Shown here: piece by piece, positions 34,805-44,008 of the stretch | Position numbering within the stretch: position 1 is the stretch's first letter | Layout of the letters: each line of letters opens with the position of its first letter | Assembly: GCA_029945625.1 (NCBI GenBank) | Contig: JAQSCW010000010.1 | Coordinates: forward strand, 219,815 to 283,814 | Length of the DNA: 64,000 nt | Reading direction: 5' to 3' | From: a bacterium | Lineage (GTDB): Bacteria; Bacteroidota; Bacteroidia; B-17B0; Aurantibacillaceae | Program-made: the position numbers and the translations under genes | The notes under the pieces: model-generated | Seen by the model: the letters and a program-made list of their open reading frames with translations, nothing else | Databases searched by the model: none | What the model was told of the DNA's origin: nothing

Positions 34805-36694
34805 ATGATCAAGTTAGTGGCACTTATTCCTTTATTTCCTTTAATAGGTTTTGTGATTAATGGATTTTTTGGAAAGAAGATAAGTAAAGCAATGAGCGGG
34901 GGCATCGCTTCGTTGAGCGTATTCGCTTCCTTAATTGTTTCGGTGGGGGTGTTTATGGAGTTGCAGGGTTCCGAAAGTAAAACCCATGTGGTAAATGTAT
35001 TTTCCTGGATTACGTCGGGCATGTTAAATGTTCCATTTGAGTTTTTGGTTGACCCTTTATCCACCGTATTTCTGCTGATCATTACCGGGATTGGGTTTCT
35101 GATCCATGTTTATTCTATCGGTTACATGCACGACGATGAAGGATTTGCCCGCTTCTTTACGTATATGAATTTGTTTGTGTTCTTTATGTTATTGCTGGTA
35201 CTTGGGAACAATTTCCTGATCACATTTGTGGGTTGGGAAGGAGTGGGATTGTGCTCGTACCTTTTGATAGGTTTTTGGTTCAAGAATACCGCATACAATA
35301 ATGCAGCTAAAAAAGCATTCATCATGAACCGTATTGGTGACCTCGGTTTCTTGCTGGGCATCATTTTGATTTTTATCAATTTCGGAAGTATTACTTATGG
35401 CGAAGTATTTGACAAAGCCGGCACCGTAAGTGTTTCAACCATTACTACCATTGCGTTGCTGCTCTTTGTTGGTGCCATTGGAAAATCAGCACAATTGCCG
35501 CTATACACCTGGTTGCCTGATGCCATGGCCGGTCCTACCCCGGTTTCTGCTCTCATCCATGCGGCTACCATGGTTACCGCCGGTATTTTTATGGTGGCGC
35601 GCGCTAATGTATTTTATTCGATCAGTGCGGTGGCCAGCGAAACGGTGGCTATTGTAGGAGTCGTTACTGCAGTATTTGCGGCAACAATTGGTTTGTTGCA
35701 AAACGACATTAAAAAAATTCTGGCTTATTCTACTGTGTCACAATTGGGACTCATGTTTTTGGGTCTTGGCGTGGGAGCGTACAGCTCTTCGGTATTTCAC
35801 GTAACCACGCATGCCTTTTTTAAGGCCCTCTTATTTCTTGGGGCAGGCTCGGTGATTCATGCAATGGGTGGAGAGCAGGACATTCGCAAAATGGGAGGAT
35901 TAAGCAGTAAGATTAAGATCACTTTCATTACGATGCTTATTGGAACTATTGCCATCAGCGGCATTCCGCCATTCAGCGGATTTTTCAGTAAGGATGAAAT
36001 ATTGGCCCATACCTATGAACATAGCAAAACTCTGTGGTTCTTTGGCATGTTGGCTTCTATGATGACTGTGTTTTATATGTTCCGTTTGATGTTTCTTACT
36101 TTTTTCGGAAAATTCAGAGGTACCCATGCACAAGAACATCATTTGCATGAGTCGCCACCATCTATGACTTTTCCATTAATCGTTTTGGCCATACTGTCGG
36201 TAATTGGTGGTGTGTTAGGTTTTCCGGAGTTTTGGAATTTACCAAATTGGATGCACCATAATTTAGAACCGATTGTTCTTCGTCCGAATTATTCAATTTT
36301 AAGTCATGAAACCGAATGGTCTTTGATGGGAATAGCAGTAGCTGCAGCATTGGCCGTGGCTTATTTTGCTTACCTCATGTTTGAGAAATACAAAGTATTG
36401 CCGGCCGACAGAGAAGAGCAGTTAAAGCCGTGGCAGCGCCTTATTTACAATAAATACTATGTGGATGAGATTTACGATGCAGTGATTCGAAAACCATTGG
36501 ACGGAATCTCTAAAGTATTGCACAGCGTTGTGGACAAGGAATTGATCGACGGACTGGTAAACGGGGTGGGAAGCTCAGTGAAACTGGTGGGGGCTTCGGT
36601 GCGCTATTTTCAAAATGGAAATATTGGATTTTACCTTATGAACATGGTACTTGGAGTGGTATTGATTATATTATTAACGTTTATCATCAGATAA
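34805..36694 (+). CDS. nuoL: NADH-quinone oxidoreductase subunit L
   Basis: The distal antiporter-like proton-pumping subunit, with about 15-16 helices and the long lateral helix near the C-terminus. Family motifs include FVGWEGVGLCSYLLIGFW, the lysine-bearing GAIGKSAQLPLYTWLPDAMAGPTPVSALIHAATMVTAG, and TTHAFFKALLFLGAGSVIHA. 629 aa. It is followed after 14 bases by nuoM. Confidence 0.97.
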   Translation: MIKLVALIPLFPLIGFVINGFFGKKISKAMSGGIASLSVFASLIVSVGVFMELQGSESKTHVVNVFSWITSGMLNVPFEFLVDPLSTVFLLIITGIGFLIHVYSIGYMHDDEGFARFFTYMNLFVFFMLLLVLGNNFLITFVGWEGVGLCSYLLIGFWFKNTAYNNAAKKAFIMNRIGDLGFLLGIILIFINFGSITYGEVFDKAGTVSVSTITTIALLLFVGAIGKSAQLPLYTWLPDAMAGPTPVSALIHAATMVTAGIFMVARANVFYSISAVASETVAIVGVVTAVFAATIGLLQNDIKKILAYSTVSQLGLMFLGLGVGAYSSSVFHVTTHAFFKALLFLGAGSVIHAMGGEQDIRKMGGLSSKIKITFITMLIGTIAISGIPPFSGFFSKDEILAHTYEHSKTLWFFGMLASMMTVFYMFRLMFLTFFGKFRGTHAQEHHLHESPPSMTFPLIVLAILSVIGGVLGFPEFWNLPNWMHHNLEPIVLRPNYSILSHETEWSLMGIAVAAALAVAYFAYLMFEKYKVLPADREEQLKPWQRLIYNKYYVDEIYDAVIRKPLDGISKVLHSVVDKELIDGLVNGVGSSVKLVGASVRYFQNGNIGFYLMNMVLGVVLIILLTFIIR

Positions 36695-36708
36695 GAATTT
36701 AAGAATTT

Positions 36709-38169
36709 ATGTTGACAGTCTTATTAATAGCAGTTCCCTTTATAGCAGCCCTGCTGGTGTTTCTTACAAAAGGTGTTGGGGCCCGTAATCTGGCTTTGGG
36801 TTTTTCGGTAGTTGAGTTTGTAATATCACTTTTTGCTCTTTTCCAATACAAGTCCGATGCCGCTGCAGCGAGTCTCAGCTTTACTATGCCCTGGGTAAAA
36901 TCGTTGGGAATTAATTTCTCGGTAGGCTTAGATGGTTTGAGTATCCTTCTGGTTCTTCTTACTACTTTTTTGGTACCGCTCATTATTTTAAGTTCCTTTA
37001 AAAACACGTACTCCAATGCGCAAAATTTTTACGGACTTATCCTCCTCATGCAAATGGCCTTGGTTGGTGTGTTTGCCGCCAACGATGGGTTTTTATTTTA
37101 TGTATTTTGGGAATTGGCACTTATTCCTATTTATTTTATTTCATTAATTTGGGGAGGGGAAAATCGCGCAGCCATTACTTTCAAATTTTTCGTGTACACC
37201 TTATTTGGTTCGCTCTTTATGCTTATTGGTTTTATCTATCTCTACAACCATACCAATGTAGATGGCCTAAAATCATGGGCAATACACGACCTCTATAATG
37301 CAGGAAGAAGTTTGAGTGCGCCGCAACAAAGTGCTGTTTTTTGGTTGATCTTTATTGCTTTTGCCATTAAGATGCCCATATTTCCATTTCACACGTGGCA
37401 GCCTGATACGTATGTGAATGCGCCAACAGAGGGAACCATGCTCCTTTCGGGAATCATGTTAAAAATGGGAACCTTTGGGTTAATCAAATGGTTATTACCC
37501 ATCGTTCCATTAGGATTAGAGAGGTGGGGTCATACCGCGATTGTACTTTCGGTGATTGGAATTGTGTATGCATCGTGCATCGCAATTGTTCAAAAGGACT
37601 TTAAACGTTTGATCGCGTATTCATCGATTGCGCACGTGGGTTTAATTTCTGCAGGAATATTGTCATCGAATCAGCAGGGTATTCAGGGAGCGCTCATGCA
37701 AATGTTGGCACACGGGGTGAATGTAGTAGGGTTATTTTTTATTGCCGACATTCTATTACGTCATACCGGAACCCGTGAAATTGATAAATTGGGAGGCATC
37801 CGGAATATGAATGGTAATTTTGCAACCCTCTTTTTAATTATTGTTTTAGGTGCCGTAGCTCTTCCCTTAACCAATGGATTTGTAGGTGAGTTTTTGCTGA
37901 TCAATGGGCTGTATCAATATAGCGCCATTCTTGCCGGTTTTGCGGGACTCACCATTATTTTGGGCGCTGTTTATATGCTGCGCAGCTATCAACACATAAT
38001 GTTGGGCGAGCGAAAAGATGCGGGCATCGCATTTGGCTCTGTGGCATCTACCGATAAAGTGGTGTTGATCATCATTTGCTCAGCTATAATTGCATTTGGA
38101 GTGTATCCCAAACCATTGAATGATATTGCAGAAGAAGGAACGAAGATGATATTAATGTATATTAAATAA
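36709..38169 (+). CDS. nuoM: NADH-quinone oxidoreductase subunit M
   Basis: The second antiporter-like pump subunit. It has the FYVFWELALIPIYF glutamate helix, AFAIKMPIFPFHTWQPDTYVNAPTEGTMLLSGIMLKMGTFG, and KRLIAYSSIAHVG in a discontinuous helix. About 14 helices. 486 aa is standard. The 91-base gap to nuoN contains another heptamer-type inverted repeat. Confidence 0.97.
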   Translation: MLTVLLIAVPFIAALLVFLTKGVGARNLALGFSVVEFVISLFALFQYKSDAAAASLSFTMPWVKSLGINFSVGLDGLSILLVLLTTFLVPLIILSSFKNTYSNAQNFYGLILLMQMALVGVFAANDGFLFYVFWELALIPIYFISLIWGGENRAAITFKFFVYTLFGSLFMLIGFIYLYNHTNVDGLKSWAIHDLYNAGRSLSAPQQSAVFWLIFIAFAIKMPIFPFHTWQPDTYVNAPTEGTMLLSGIMLKMGTFGLIKWLLPIVPLGLERWGHTAIVLSVIGIVYASCIAIVQKDFKRLIAYSSIAHVGLISAGILSSNQQGIQGALMQMLAHGVNVVGLFFIADILLRHTGTREIDKLGGIRNMNGNFATLFLIIVLGAVALPLTNGFVGEFLLINGLYQYSAILAGFAGLTIILGAVYMLRSYQHIMLGERKDAGIAFGSVASTDKVVLIIICSAIIAFGVYPKPLNDIAEEGTKMILMYIK

Positions 38170-38240
38170 TTTACGATTGATAGAATTGACGATTTACGAT
38201 TGCTGTGTTGTCGTAGATTGTAAATAATAAAATCGTCAAT
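38169..38240. repeat. Heptamer-type repeat with 11-bp inverted arms between nuoM and nuoN
   Basis: A perfect inverted repeat ATTGACGATTT (38185-38195) / AAATCGTCAAT (38230-38240) with a 34-base loop, preceded by TTTACGATTGAT. It is the same family as the nuoB/C element and the arms of the nuoJ/K insertion, but with no gene inside. Confidence 0.75.
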
Positions 38241-38260
38241 CATAAAAAGGAAATAAAAAT

Positions 38261-39652
38261 ATGAAAGGTCTTTTAATAATAAGCGGTTTGGGTCTTGTGG
38301 CCATGCTGGCAGAGATATTTAAGTTCAAGAAATTATTGCTTCCCATTGTGTTATTGGGAATTGTTGCCGCTTATGTATTTAATTTCATGGAATGGCGCGA
38401 GAGCATGAGCATTTCGTATTTCGACAACATGATTGCATTCGATAAATTGGGCATTGCATTTTCGGGAATCATTATTGCCACTGCATTTTTCTGGTTCATT
38501 TTAGCCAACGATTATTTTGAAGAAGATTCAAACCTGGTAGATCATTTTGCTTTGGTTTTATTTGCACTGGTTGGTGCGCTCATGCTTACGGCCTTTACTA
38601 ATATGACCACTTTGTTTTTAGGCATTGAAATTATGAGCATACCCATGTACGTATTGGCCGCCAGTAAAAAGAAAGATCTGCGCAGCAATGAAGCCGGCTT
38701 TAAATATTTGATCATGGGATCATTTGCGAGCGCCTTTTTGTTATTTGGAATAGCTTTGATCTATGGAGCCAGCGGTTCTTTTGACTTAAAAGAGATCAGC
38801 GCTTATATCTCTGCGAATAACGGAAATTTACCCATGTTCTTTAATGTAGGAGTAGTATTGATGTTGGTGGCCATGTGTTTTAAAGTTTCTGCGGCTCCAT
38901 TCCATTTCTGGGCGCCTGATGTATACGAAGGATCTCCTACTTTAATTACCGCGCTGATGAGCACGGTGGTGAAAACCGCAGCCTTTGCCGCATTTATGCG
39001 TTTGTTCCTTATTGGATTTGCTGATCTCAGTGGACTGTGGACCGGTATTCTGGCGGTAGTGGTAGCCTTGTCGCTCATTATTGCGAATTTCACAGCGGCC
39101 ATGCAAACCAATGTAAAACGGATGTTGGCCTATTCAAGTATAAGCCATGCCGCGTTTATGCTGATGGTGATTGTTGCCAATGTAAGAAGTAATTTGTCGG
39201 TGGATATACTGATTTATTACTCGTTGGCGTATTCAATTGGAAGCATTGCTGCTTTCGGAGTATTGTACAATGTTACACGCAACGGAAACGAAACCCTAGA
39301 CGCCTTTAATGGCTTGGGAAAACGTAATCCTGCTCTGGCGGTATGTATGACCATTGCGATGCTGTCCTTGGCAGGAATACCGGTTACGGCGGGTTTCTTC
39401 GCTAAATATTTTGTGTTTACTGCTATGATCGGCACACCTTATAAATGGTTATTGATTCTTGCCATCCTAACTTCTGCAGTGGGTGTGTATTATTATTTAA
39501 AGGTAGTAATTGCCATGTTCTTCAAAGCCAACACGAATGAAGAAACAATTAAGTTAGAGTATTCTAATCAATTTGTGATTCTGGTGACTACGGTTTTAAC
39601 TCTGGCTCTTGGTATTGTCCCAGGCATTGTAGCGGAAATGTTTTCGTTTTAA
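38261..39652 (+). CDS. nuoN: NADH-quinone oxidoreductase subunit N
   Basis: The third antiporter-like pump subunit and the last gene of the operon. Conserved segments are FLGIEIMSIPMYVLAA, FKVSAAPFHFWAPDVYEGSPTLITA and VKRMLAYSSISHAAFM. About 13-14 helices, 463 aa. No terminator hairpin is visible in the roughly 200 bases downstream, which otherwise contain nothing I can name. Confidence 0.97.
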   Translation: MKGLLIISGLGLVAMLAEIFKFKKLLLPIVLLGIVAAYVFNFMEWRESMSISYFDNMIAFDKLGIAFSGIIIATAFFWFILANDYFEEDSNLVDHFALVLFALVGALMLTAFTNMTTLFLGIEIMSIPMYVLAASKKKDLRSNEAGFKYLIMGSFASAFLLFGIALIYGASGSFDLKEISAYISANNGNLPMFFNVGVVLMLVAMCFKVSAAPFHFWAPDVYEGSPTLITALMSTVVKTAAFAAFMRLFLIGFADLSGLWTGILAVVVALSLIIANFTAAMQTNVKRMLAYSSISHAAFMLMVIVANVRSNLSVDILIYYSLAYSIGSIAAFGVLYNVTRNGNETLDAFNGLGKRNPALAVCMTIAMLSLAGIPVTAGFFAKYFVFTAMIGTPYKWLLILAILTSAVGVYYYLKVVIAMFFKANTNEETIKLEYSNQFVILVTTVLTLALGIVPGIVAEMFSF

Positions 39653-39851
39653 GACCGGGCTTCGGAATCTCACCTCACCGATCCAAAAACTTATTTATTT
39701 TGAACAGGCATGATTTTGCGGTGCGCAGTTGTGTTTGTTTTGCCATTTTTCCTAGATTTACTTGACTAAATTGAATTTTGCAATAGGTTCAGTGAATTAG
39801 GGGGCTAAGAAATTTGGACGCCATCAGTAAATCCTTATAAGATAACAAACT

Positions 39852-41762
39852 ATGCATACTAAAATGCTTTTTTCAAATTTACTTAGTTTTTCCTTTGCGT
39901 TTATATTGATTCCATTTGTTATATTGTCACAAAACCAAACCAGAAATTGGTATTTCGGAAACGGTGCTGGTCTTACGTTCGCTAGTGCCACACCTACTTT
40001 GACTTCTGGTGGTGCTATCACCACTTCACTGGGATGCGCCGCTATTTCTGATGTAGCGGGAAACCTTTTGTTTTATACTGATGGTGTAACGGTGTATAAT
40101 CAGACCCATTCGGTGATGGCAAATGGAACAGGACTGCATGGGACAAACGCATTTCAACCTGCACTGATTCTTAAACAGCCGGCAATGCCAAATATTTACT
40201 ACGTATTTACCGTAGGGGGATGGAATACAGCAAACGGCTTAAAGTACTCGATTGTTGATATGAGTCTTGCTGCAGGGCTTGGTTCTGTTACCGTGAAAAA
40301 CTTTTCTCTTTACGCTCCAACTTGCGACAAACAAGTGGCAGTAAGACATTGTAATGGAAAAGATGTTTGGATCATTAGTCACGAATATCATTCTGATAAA
40401 TTCCGCAGCTACCTGCTTACAAGTGCTGGTCTAAGTTCAAGCCCTGTGATCTCAGCGGTAGGGGAAACCATTACATTACCAGCAACTGCGTCAAGTGGGG
40501 AAATGAAAATTTCTCCCGATGGTAAAAAACTCGCCGTTGCAACTGCAAGTAGTTCAAGTCCTCCGGGAATTGGACTTGGGGGTTTTTTTCTTTTTGATTT
40601 TGATGCTTCAACTGGAGTAGTATCAAATTCGCTTGCTTTGTTAAATTTCAACCCAACTTATGGTAGGGCTATAGGTATGGAGTTCTCCCCCGATGGCACA
40701 AAACTTTACGGTAGCTCAACCACCTCCACCAATCCCCCGGTTTCCTGGTTATACCAATGGAATGTATGTGCACCAACAGCTCCTGCAATCATAGCTTCCC
40801 TTTATTCATTCAGTGTTCAAAATACTTTTAATGTTGCGTTTGGAGGCATGCAAAAAGGGATCGACGGAAAAGTTTATTTATCGGTAAGCGGACAGCAAAG
40901 CCTTGGAGTGATAAACAATCCTAATTCTTCCGGAGCGGCCATGAATTTTGTTTTAAATGGACAAAGCGTTGCCCCTAATATATGCGGATTCGGTTTGCCC
41001 AACTTTATAAACTCCTATTTAAAACCCATACCTAGCATATTTTCTAATTCGATTAGTTGCCAAAATGTAAATTTTTCTGTTCCGCCCTTACCCACTTTCA
41101 GCAGCGGATGCCAGTCCTCACCCTATCCAACTTTGGGTTACATTTGGAACTTTGGTGATCCTTCTTCAGGTGCTGCCAATTCTTCCACACTCACTTCGCC
41201 AGTACATTTTTATTCATCGCTCGGCACGTATTCCGTTTCGCTTATTTTGTTGAATCCCTGTTCAAATGATACTGTAACAAAAACTGTTACGGTTGCAGTT
41301 GCCGGTCCCAGCCCGGCAATATCCGGAAATACCCTAATTTGCAAGGGCGAAAAAAATACTTACTCTGTAACAGGAGGAAGCACTTATTCCTGGAGCACCG
41401 GTGGCGGCACCTCAACGGTCGCGCTTACTCCAACTCAAACCACTGTTTTTAGCGCCTCGGCAACAACCAATGGTTGCACTTTATCTAAATCCTATACTGT
41501 CACGGTCAATCCTTGCACAGGTCTAAATGCAGACGAAGAGTACAAAGTTCAAATTTTTCCGAACCCGGTTAGTAGGCTACTCAATATAGAAGTTGAGGAC
41601 CCTGCTCAATTAAGGATATTTGACCTAAATGGAATCATAATTTTGCAGCAGAGCCTCAAACCGGGTACAAACAGTATCGATCTGCTCTTATTAGCCCCAA
41701 CAGTTTATATTGTGGAAATCGGTAACTGGCGCGGAAGAGTTATTAAGATAAATTCAAACTAA
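39852..41762 (+). CDS. Large secreted protein with PKD-like domain and T9SS type A sorting domain
   Basis: The signal peptide ends near VILSQNQ (about residue 27). Residues of about 30-390 resemble the WD40/propeller-like module often seen in Bacteroidota T9SS cargo (NWYFGNGAGLTF, LLFYTDGVTVYN, MKISPDGKKLAVA, MEFSPDGTKLYG). A PKD-like domain follows (YIWNFGDPSSG...YSVSLI, about 420-480), then an Ig-like segment (TYSWSTGGG), then the type A tail with FPNPVSRLLNIEV and FDLNGIIILQ. It would be exported by the type IX system, as a surface or matrix protein of unknown binding. The two-residue-earlier start MHTKM is as plausible as the next ATG. 636 aa. Confidence 0.85.
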   Translation: MHTKMLFSNLLSFSFAFILIPFVILSQNQTRNWYFGNGAGLTFASATPTLTSGGAITTSLGCAAISDVAGNLLFYTDGVTVYNQTHSVMANGTGLHGTNAFQPALILKQPAMPNIYYVFTVGGWNTANGLKYSIVDMSLAAGLGSVTVKNFSLYAPTCDKQVAVRHCNGKDVWIISHEYHSDKFRSYLLTSAGLSSSPVISAVGETITLPATASSGEMKISPDGKKLAVATASSSSPPGIGLGGFFLFDFDASTGVVSNSLALLNFNPTYGRAIGMEFSPDGTKLYGSSTTSTNPPVSWLYQWNVCAPTAPAIIASLYSFSVQNTFNVAFGGMQKGIDGKVYLSVSGQQSLGVINNPNSSGAAMNFVLNGQSVAPNICGFGLPNFINSYLKPIPSIFSNSISCQNVNFSVPPLPTFSSGCQSSPYPTLGYIWNFGDPSSGAANSSTLTSPVHFYSSLGTYSVSLILLNPCSNDTVTKTVTVAVAGPSPAISGNTLICKGEKNTYSVTGGSTYSWSTGGGTSTVALTPTQTTVFSASATTNGCTLSKSYTVTVNPCTGLNADEEYKVQIFPNPVSRLLNIEVEDPAQLRIFDLNGIIILQQSLKPGTNSIDLLLLAPTVYIVEIGNWRGRVIKINSN

Positions 41763-42005
41763 TTAAAGTTGTGAAGTATTTTAGAAGATCTCTTTGCTGA
41801 ATTTAATCAATCAAAACAAAATTAAGGTTGTATAAAAAATAATAGTTTCACTAAAAGATTGCTTACAAAGAGAATTCATTCCCATCAAGAATAAATGATT
41901 TCTCTGAGGACATCTATCCGTCGAAGATTGATATGGTGGTTTGGATAGGTGGAAAACCCTACAACGACAAGGAGGGAGCGCAGGGATTTGCGCATAACCC
42001 GCGGA

Positions 42006-43088
42006 TCACAACCTCCTAAAAAGATCTTTAATATAATCCATAGTGGCGATCTCTTTATAGTTATCACCAAAGGCGTGGTTCCACATAAATGGTAAGTTAT
42101 AACTTACGGTGGCCATTTTGGTAATGGTGTCGTCGCTCCAATGTTTACTTAAACCCTGAGGCAGGGAGATCTTGTGTTTTTTGATCATACGCTTAAATTC
42201 ACCAACACCTTGAGGATAGATGTCTTCGAGATGCTGAAAAATAATGCAGTTTGCATAACAGTGGCGGGTACCCAGTATTTTTGATAGACCATAACTCACG
42301 GCGTGACATACACCCACTTCGCTGTAGGTTAAACTGAGGCCGCCCATTAAGGAAGCCACCATCAAAATATCGTCGTTTTCGGGAGTTTGACCCGAGCCAT
42401 CATCTAAATATACTTTACGAGATAAATTCAAAGCTTGATCGCCATAGGCTAGACTAAATGCGTTATTGCGGATGCCGTTATGAGATTCGATGCAGTGAAT
42501 GTACGTATCCATACCGGTATAGAACCACCAATCGGTTGGCACGCTGCTAATCAAATCGGGATCGAGGATCACTTGATTAAAAACAGTCCAATCGCATTTT
42601 AATCCTAATTTCTTTTCGGGTCCGGTTAATACCGCTGTCATCGACACCTCTGCTCCGGTACCGCTGATGGTGGGAACCCCCAAGTGGTAAAGGCCCGGGT
42701 TTTTAATAAGATTCAGTCCCTGATACAACGTGGAAGACCCTTCGTTGGTGAGCATCAGTGAAAGTGCTTTGGCAATATCTAAAATGCTTCCACCGCCGAT
42801 GCCTATGACGCCGCTTGGTAAACCCTTTTTTGAGAGGATGCCGTCGCGAAGTGTATCAATTTGTTCGGTAGTAGGTTCATGCGGATCTACATCAATGTAA
42901 AAAACAAGATCTTCGGGTTTGTTCTGCAATTGTTTACTGAGAGGTTTGTCTTTGAAATAGTTATCTACCACATAAACAAAGTATTTGAAGTTTTCTTTGC
43001 GAATAGGTTCTACTGTTTGGGCGAGTTGTGCGAAAGAGCCCCGGCCGTAGGTAACTTTGTCGATGTTCTTAAAATTCTTGTGATTCAT
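42006..43088 (-). CDS. kdnB: Iron-containing alcohol dehydrogenase, KdnB-like (Kdo 8-oxidase)
   Basis: The sequence follows the Shewanella KdnB pattern along its length: NFKNIDKVTYGRGSF, GLGGGS-type IGGGSILDIAKALSLMLTN, PTISGTGAEVSMTAVLTGP, WFYTGMDTYIHCIES and GGLSLTYSEVGVCHAVSYGLS. KdnB oxidises the 8-OH of Kdo so that KdnA can aminate it to 8-amino-Kdo for lipopolysaccharide. Metal ligands fit Fe-ADHs: Asp and His in GMDTYIHC, His in VCHAVSYG and His in TRHCYANC. 360 aa. kdnA is not in the window. The match is recalled from the family, not searched, and a generic Fe-ADH remains possible. Confidence 0.78.
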   Translation of the reverse strand: MNHKNFKNIDKVTYGRGSFAQLAQTVEPIRKENFKYFVYVVDNYFKDKPLSKQLQNKPEDLVFYIDVDPHEPTTEQIDTLRDGILSKKGLPSGVIGIGGGSILDIAKALSLMLTNEGSSTLYQGLNLIKNPGLYHLGVPTISGTGAEVSMTAVLTGPEKKLGLKCDWTVFNQVILDPDLISSVPTDWWFYTGMDTYIHCIESHNGIRNNAFSLAYGDQALNLSRKVYLDDGSGQTPENDDILMVASLMGGLSLTYSEVGVCHAVSYGLSKILGTRHCYANCIIFQHLEDIYPQGVGEFKRMIKKHKISLPQGLSKHWSDDTITKMATVSYNLPFMWNHAFGDNYKEIATMDYIKDLFRRL

Positions 43089-43102
43089 GATGGTTGGATT
43101 GA

Positions 43103-43260
43103 CGCAGATTGCACAGATTTCGCGGAAGCATTATTAATTGTGCAAATAGTGCTTAGTAATGAAATATTAATTAATCTATTTTGTATTGTGAATTCAACAT
43201 GCAAAAAGAGGTTCACCGCGTATTGTATTTTTTCTGTGAAATCTGCGAAATCTGTGTTTA
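43103..43260. repeat. Inverted heptamer element between kdnB and the superoxide dismutase gene
   Basis: Heptamer-spaced units at both ends (cgcagat/tgcacag/atttcgc and tctgtga/aatctgc/gaaatct/gtgttta). They contain a perfect 12-bp inverted repeat CACAGATTTCGC (43112-43123) / GCGAAATCTGTG (43245-43256) enclosing 121 bases with no obvious gene. The right array runs into the superoxide dismutase stop codon. The arms fill almost the whole gap. Confidence 0.7.
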
Positions 43261-44007
43261 TTTATGTTTGTATAATTCCTCCGCTTTTTCCCAGTTCACC
43301 ACGTTCCACCAATTGCTGATATAGTCGGCGCGTTTGTTTTGATATTTTAAATAGTAAGCATGTTCCCACACGTCCAAACACAAAACCGGTTTACCCTGAT
43401 CCCCGGCGATTTTCATAAGGGGATTATCTTGGTTAGGAGTGGTAGTGATCTTGAGAGCGTTTTTTTCATCTACGATTAACCAACACCAACCACTTCCAAA
43501 AATCTTGAGCGCTTTGTCGGAGAATTCTTTCTTAAAATCATCAAATGTTTTGAAGTTAGAATTAATGGCATCCCCTAATTTTCCAAGAGCTTTGAGTTCT
43601 TTCTTATCAGGGTTGGGCTTCATCAAAGGCCAAAATAGGGAATGGTTAAAGTAACCGCCCATGTTATTGCGAATAAGAGGCGGGGTGCTTGTGTCAATTT
43701 TTCGGCACTTGGTACTATCATCGTCATTAAAATCAAATGAACCGGGAGCAGCAGAATTAAGTTTATCAATATACGCCTGATGGTGTTTTGTGTGATGAAT
43801 CTCCATGGTTTGTTTATCGATAAAAGGCTCTAGAGCATCATAGGCATAGGGGAGCGCGGGAAGGCTGAGTTTTCCGGGTTCTGATGCAAATGTTTCGGAA
43901 ACATGTTCAAGCGCAGCAATTTTTTCGTTGCCTAGCAGGCCTGTTGCCAGACCGCTAAGACCCAACAAGGCACTTTTCTTCAAAAAATTTCTTCGGTTGT
44001 CGCTCAT
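43258..44007 (-). CDS. sodA: Superoxide dismutase (Fe/Mn) with Tat signal
   Basis: Converts superoxide to peroxide. The N-terminus has a twin-arginine motif (NRRNFLKKSALLGLSGLATGLLG), unusual for this mostly cytoplasmic family, so the enzyme is probably exported folded through Tat. Metal ligands are a His in EIHHTKHHQAY, a His in YFNHSLFW, and Asp and His in CLDVWEHAYY. The core is complete (about 195 residues after the signal). Metal choice (Fe or Mn) cannot be settled by eye. Its ATG follows the biotin carrier stop by one base, so the two are co-transcribed. 249 aa. Confidence 0.9.
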   Translation of the reverse strand: MSDNRRNFLKKSALLGLSGLATGLLGNEKIAALEHVSETFASEPGKLSLPALPYAYDALEPFIDKQTMEIHHTKHHQAYIDKLNSAAPGSFDFNDDDSTKCRKIDTSTPPLIRNNMGGYFNHSLFWPLMKPNPDKKELKALGKLGDAINSNFKTFDDFKKEFSDKALKIFGSGWCWLIVDEKNALKITTTPNQDNPLMKIAGDQGKPVLCLDVWEHAYYLKYQNKRADYISNWWNVVNWEKAEELYKHK

Positions 44008-44008
44008 G

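Noticed and set aside
41885-42070. 61-codon minus-strand ORF downstream of kdnB
   Set aside because: It overlaps the end of kdnB in another frame and has no family-like features.
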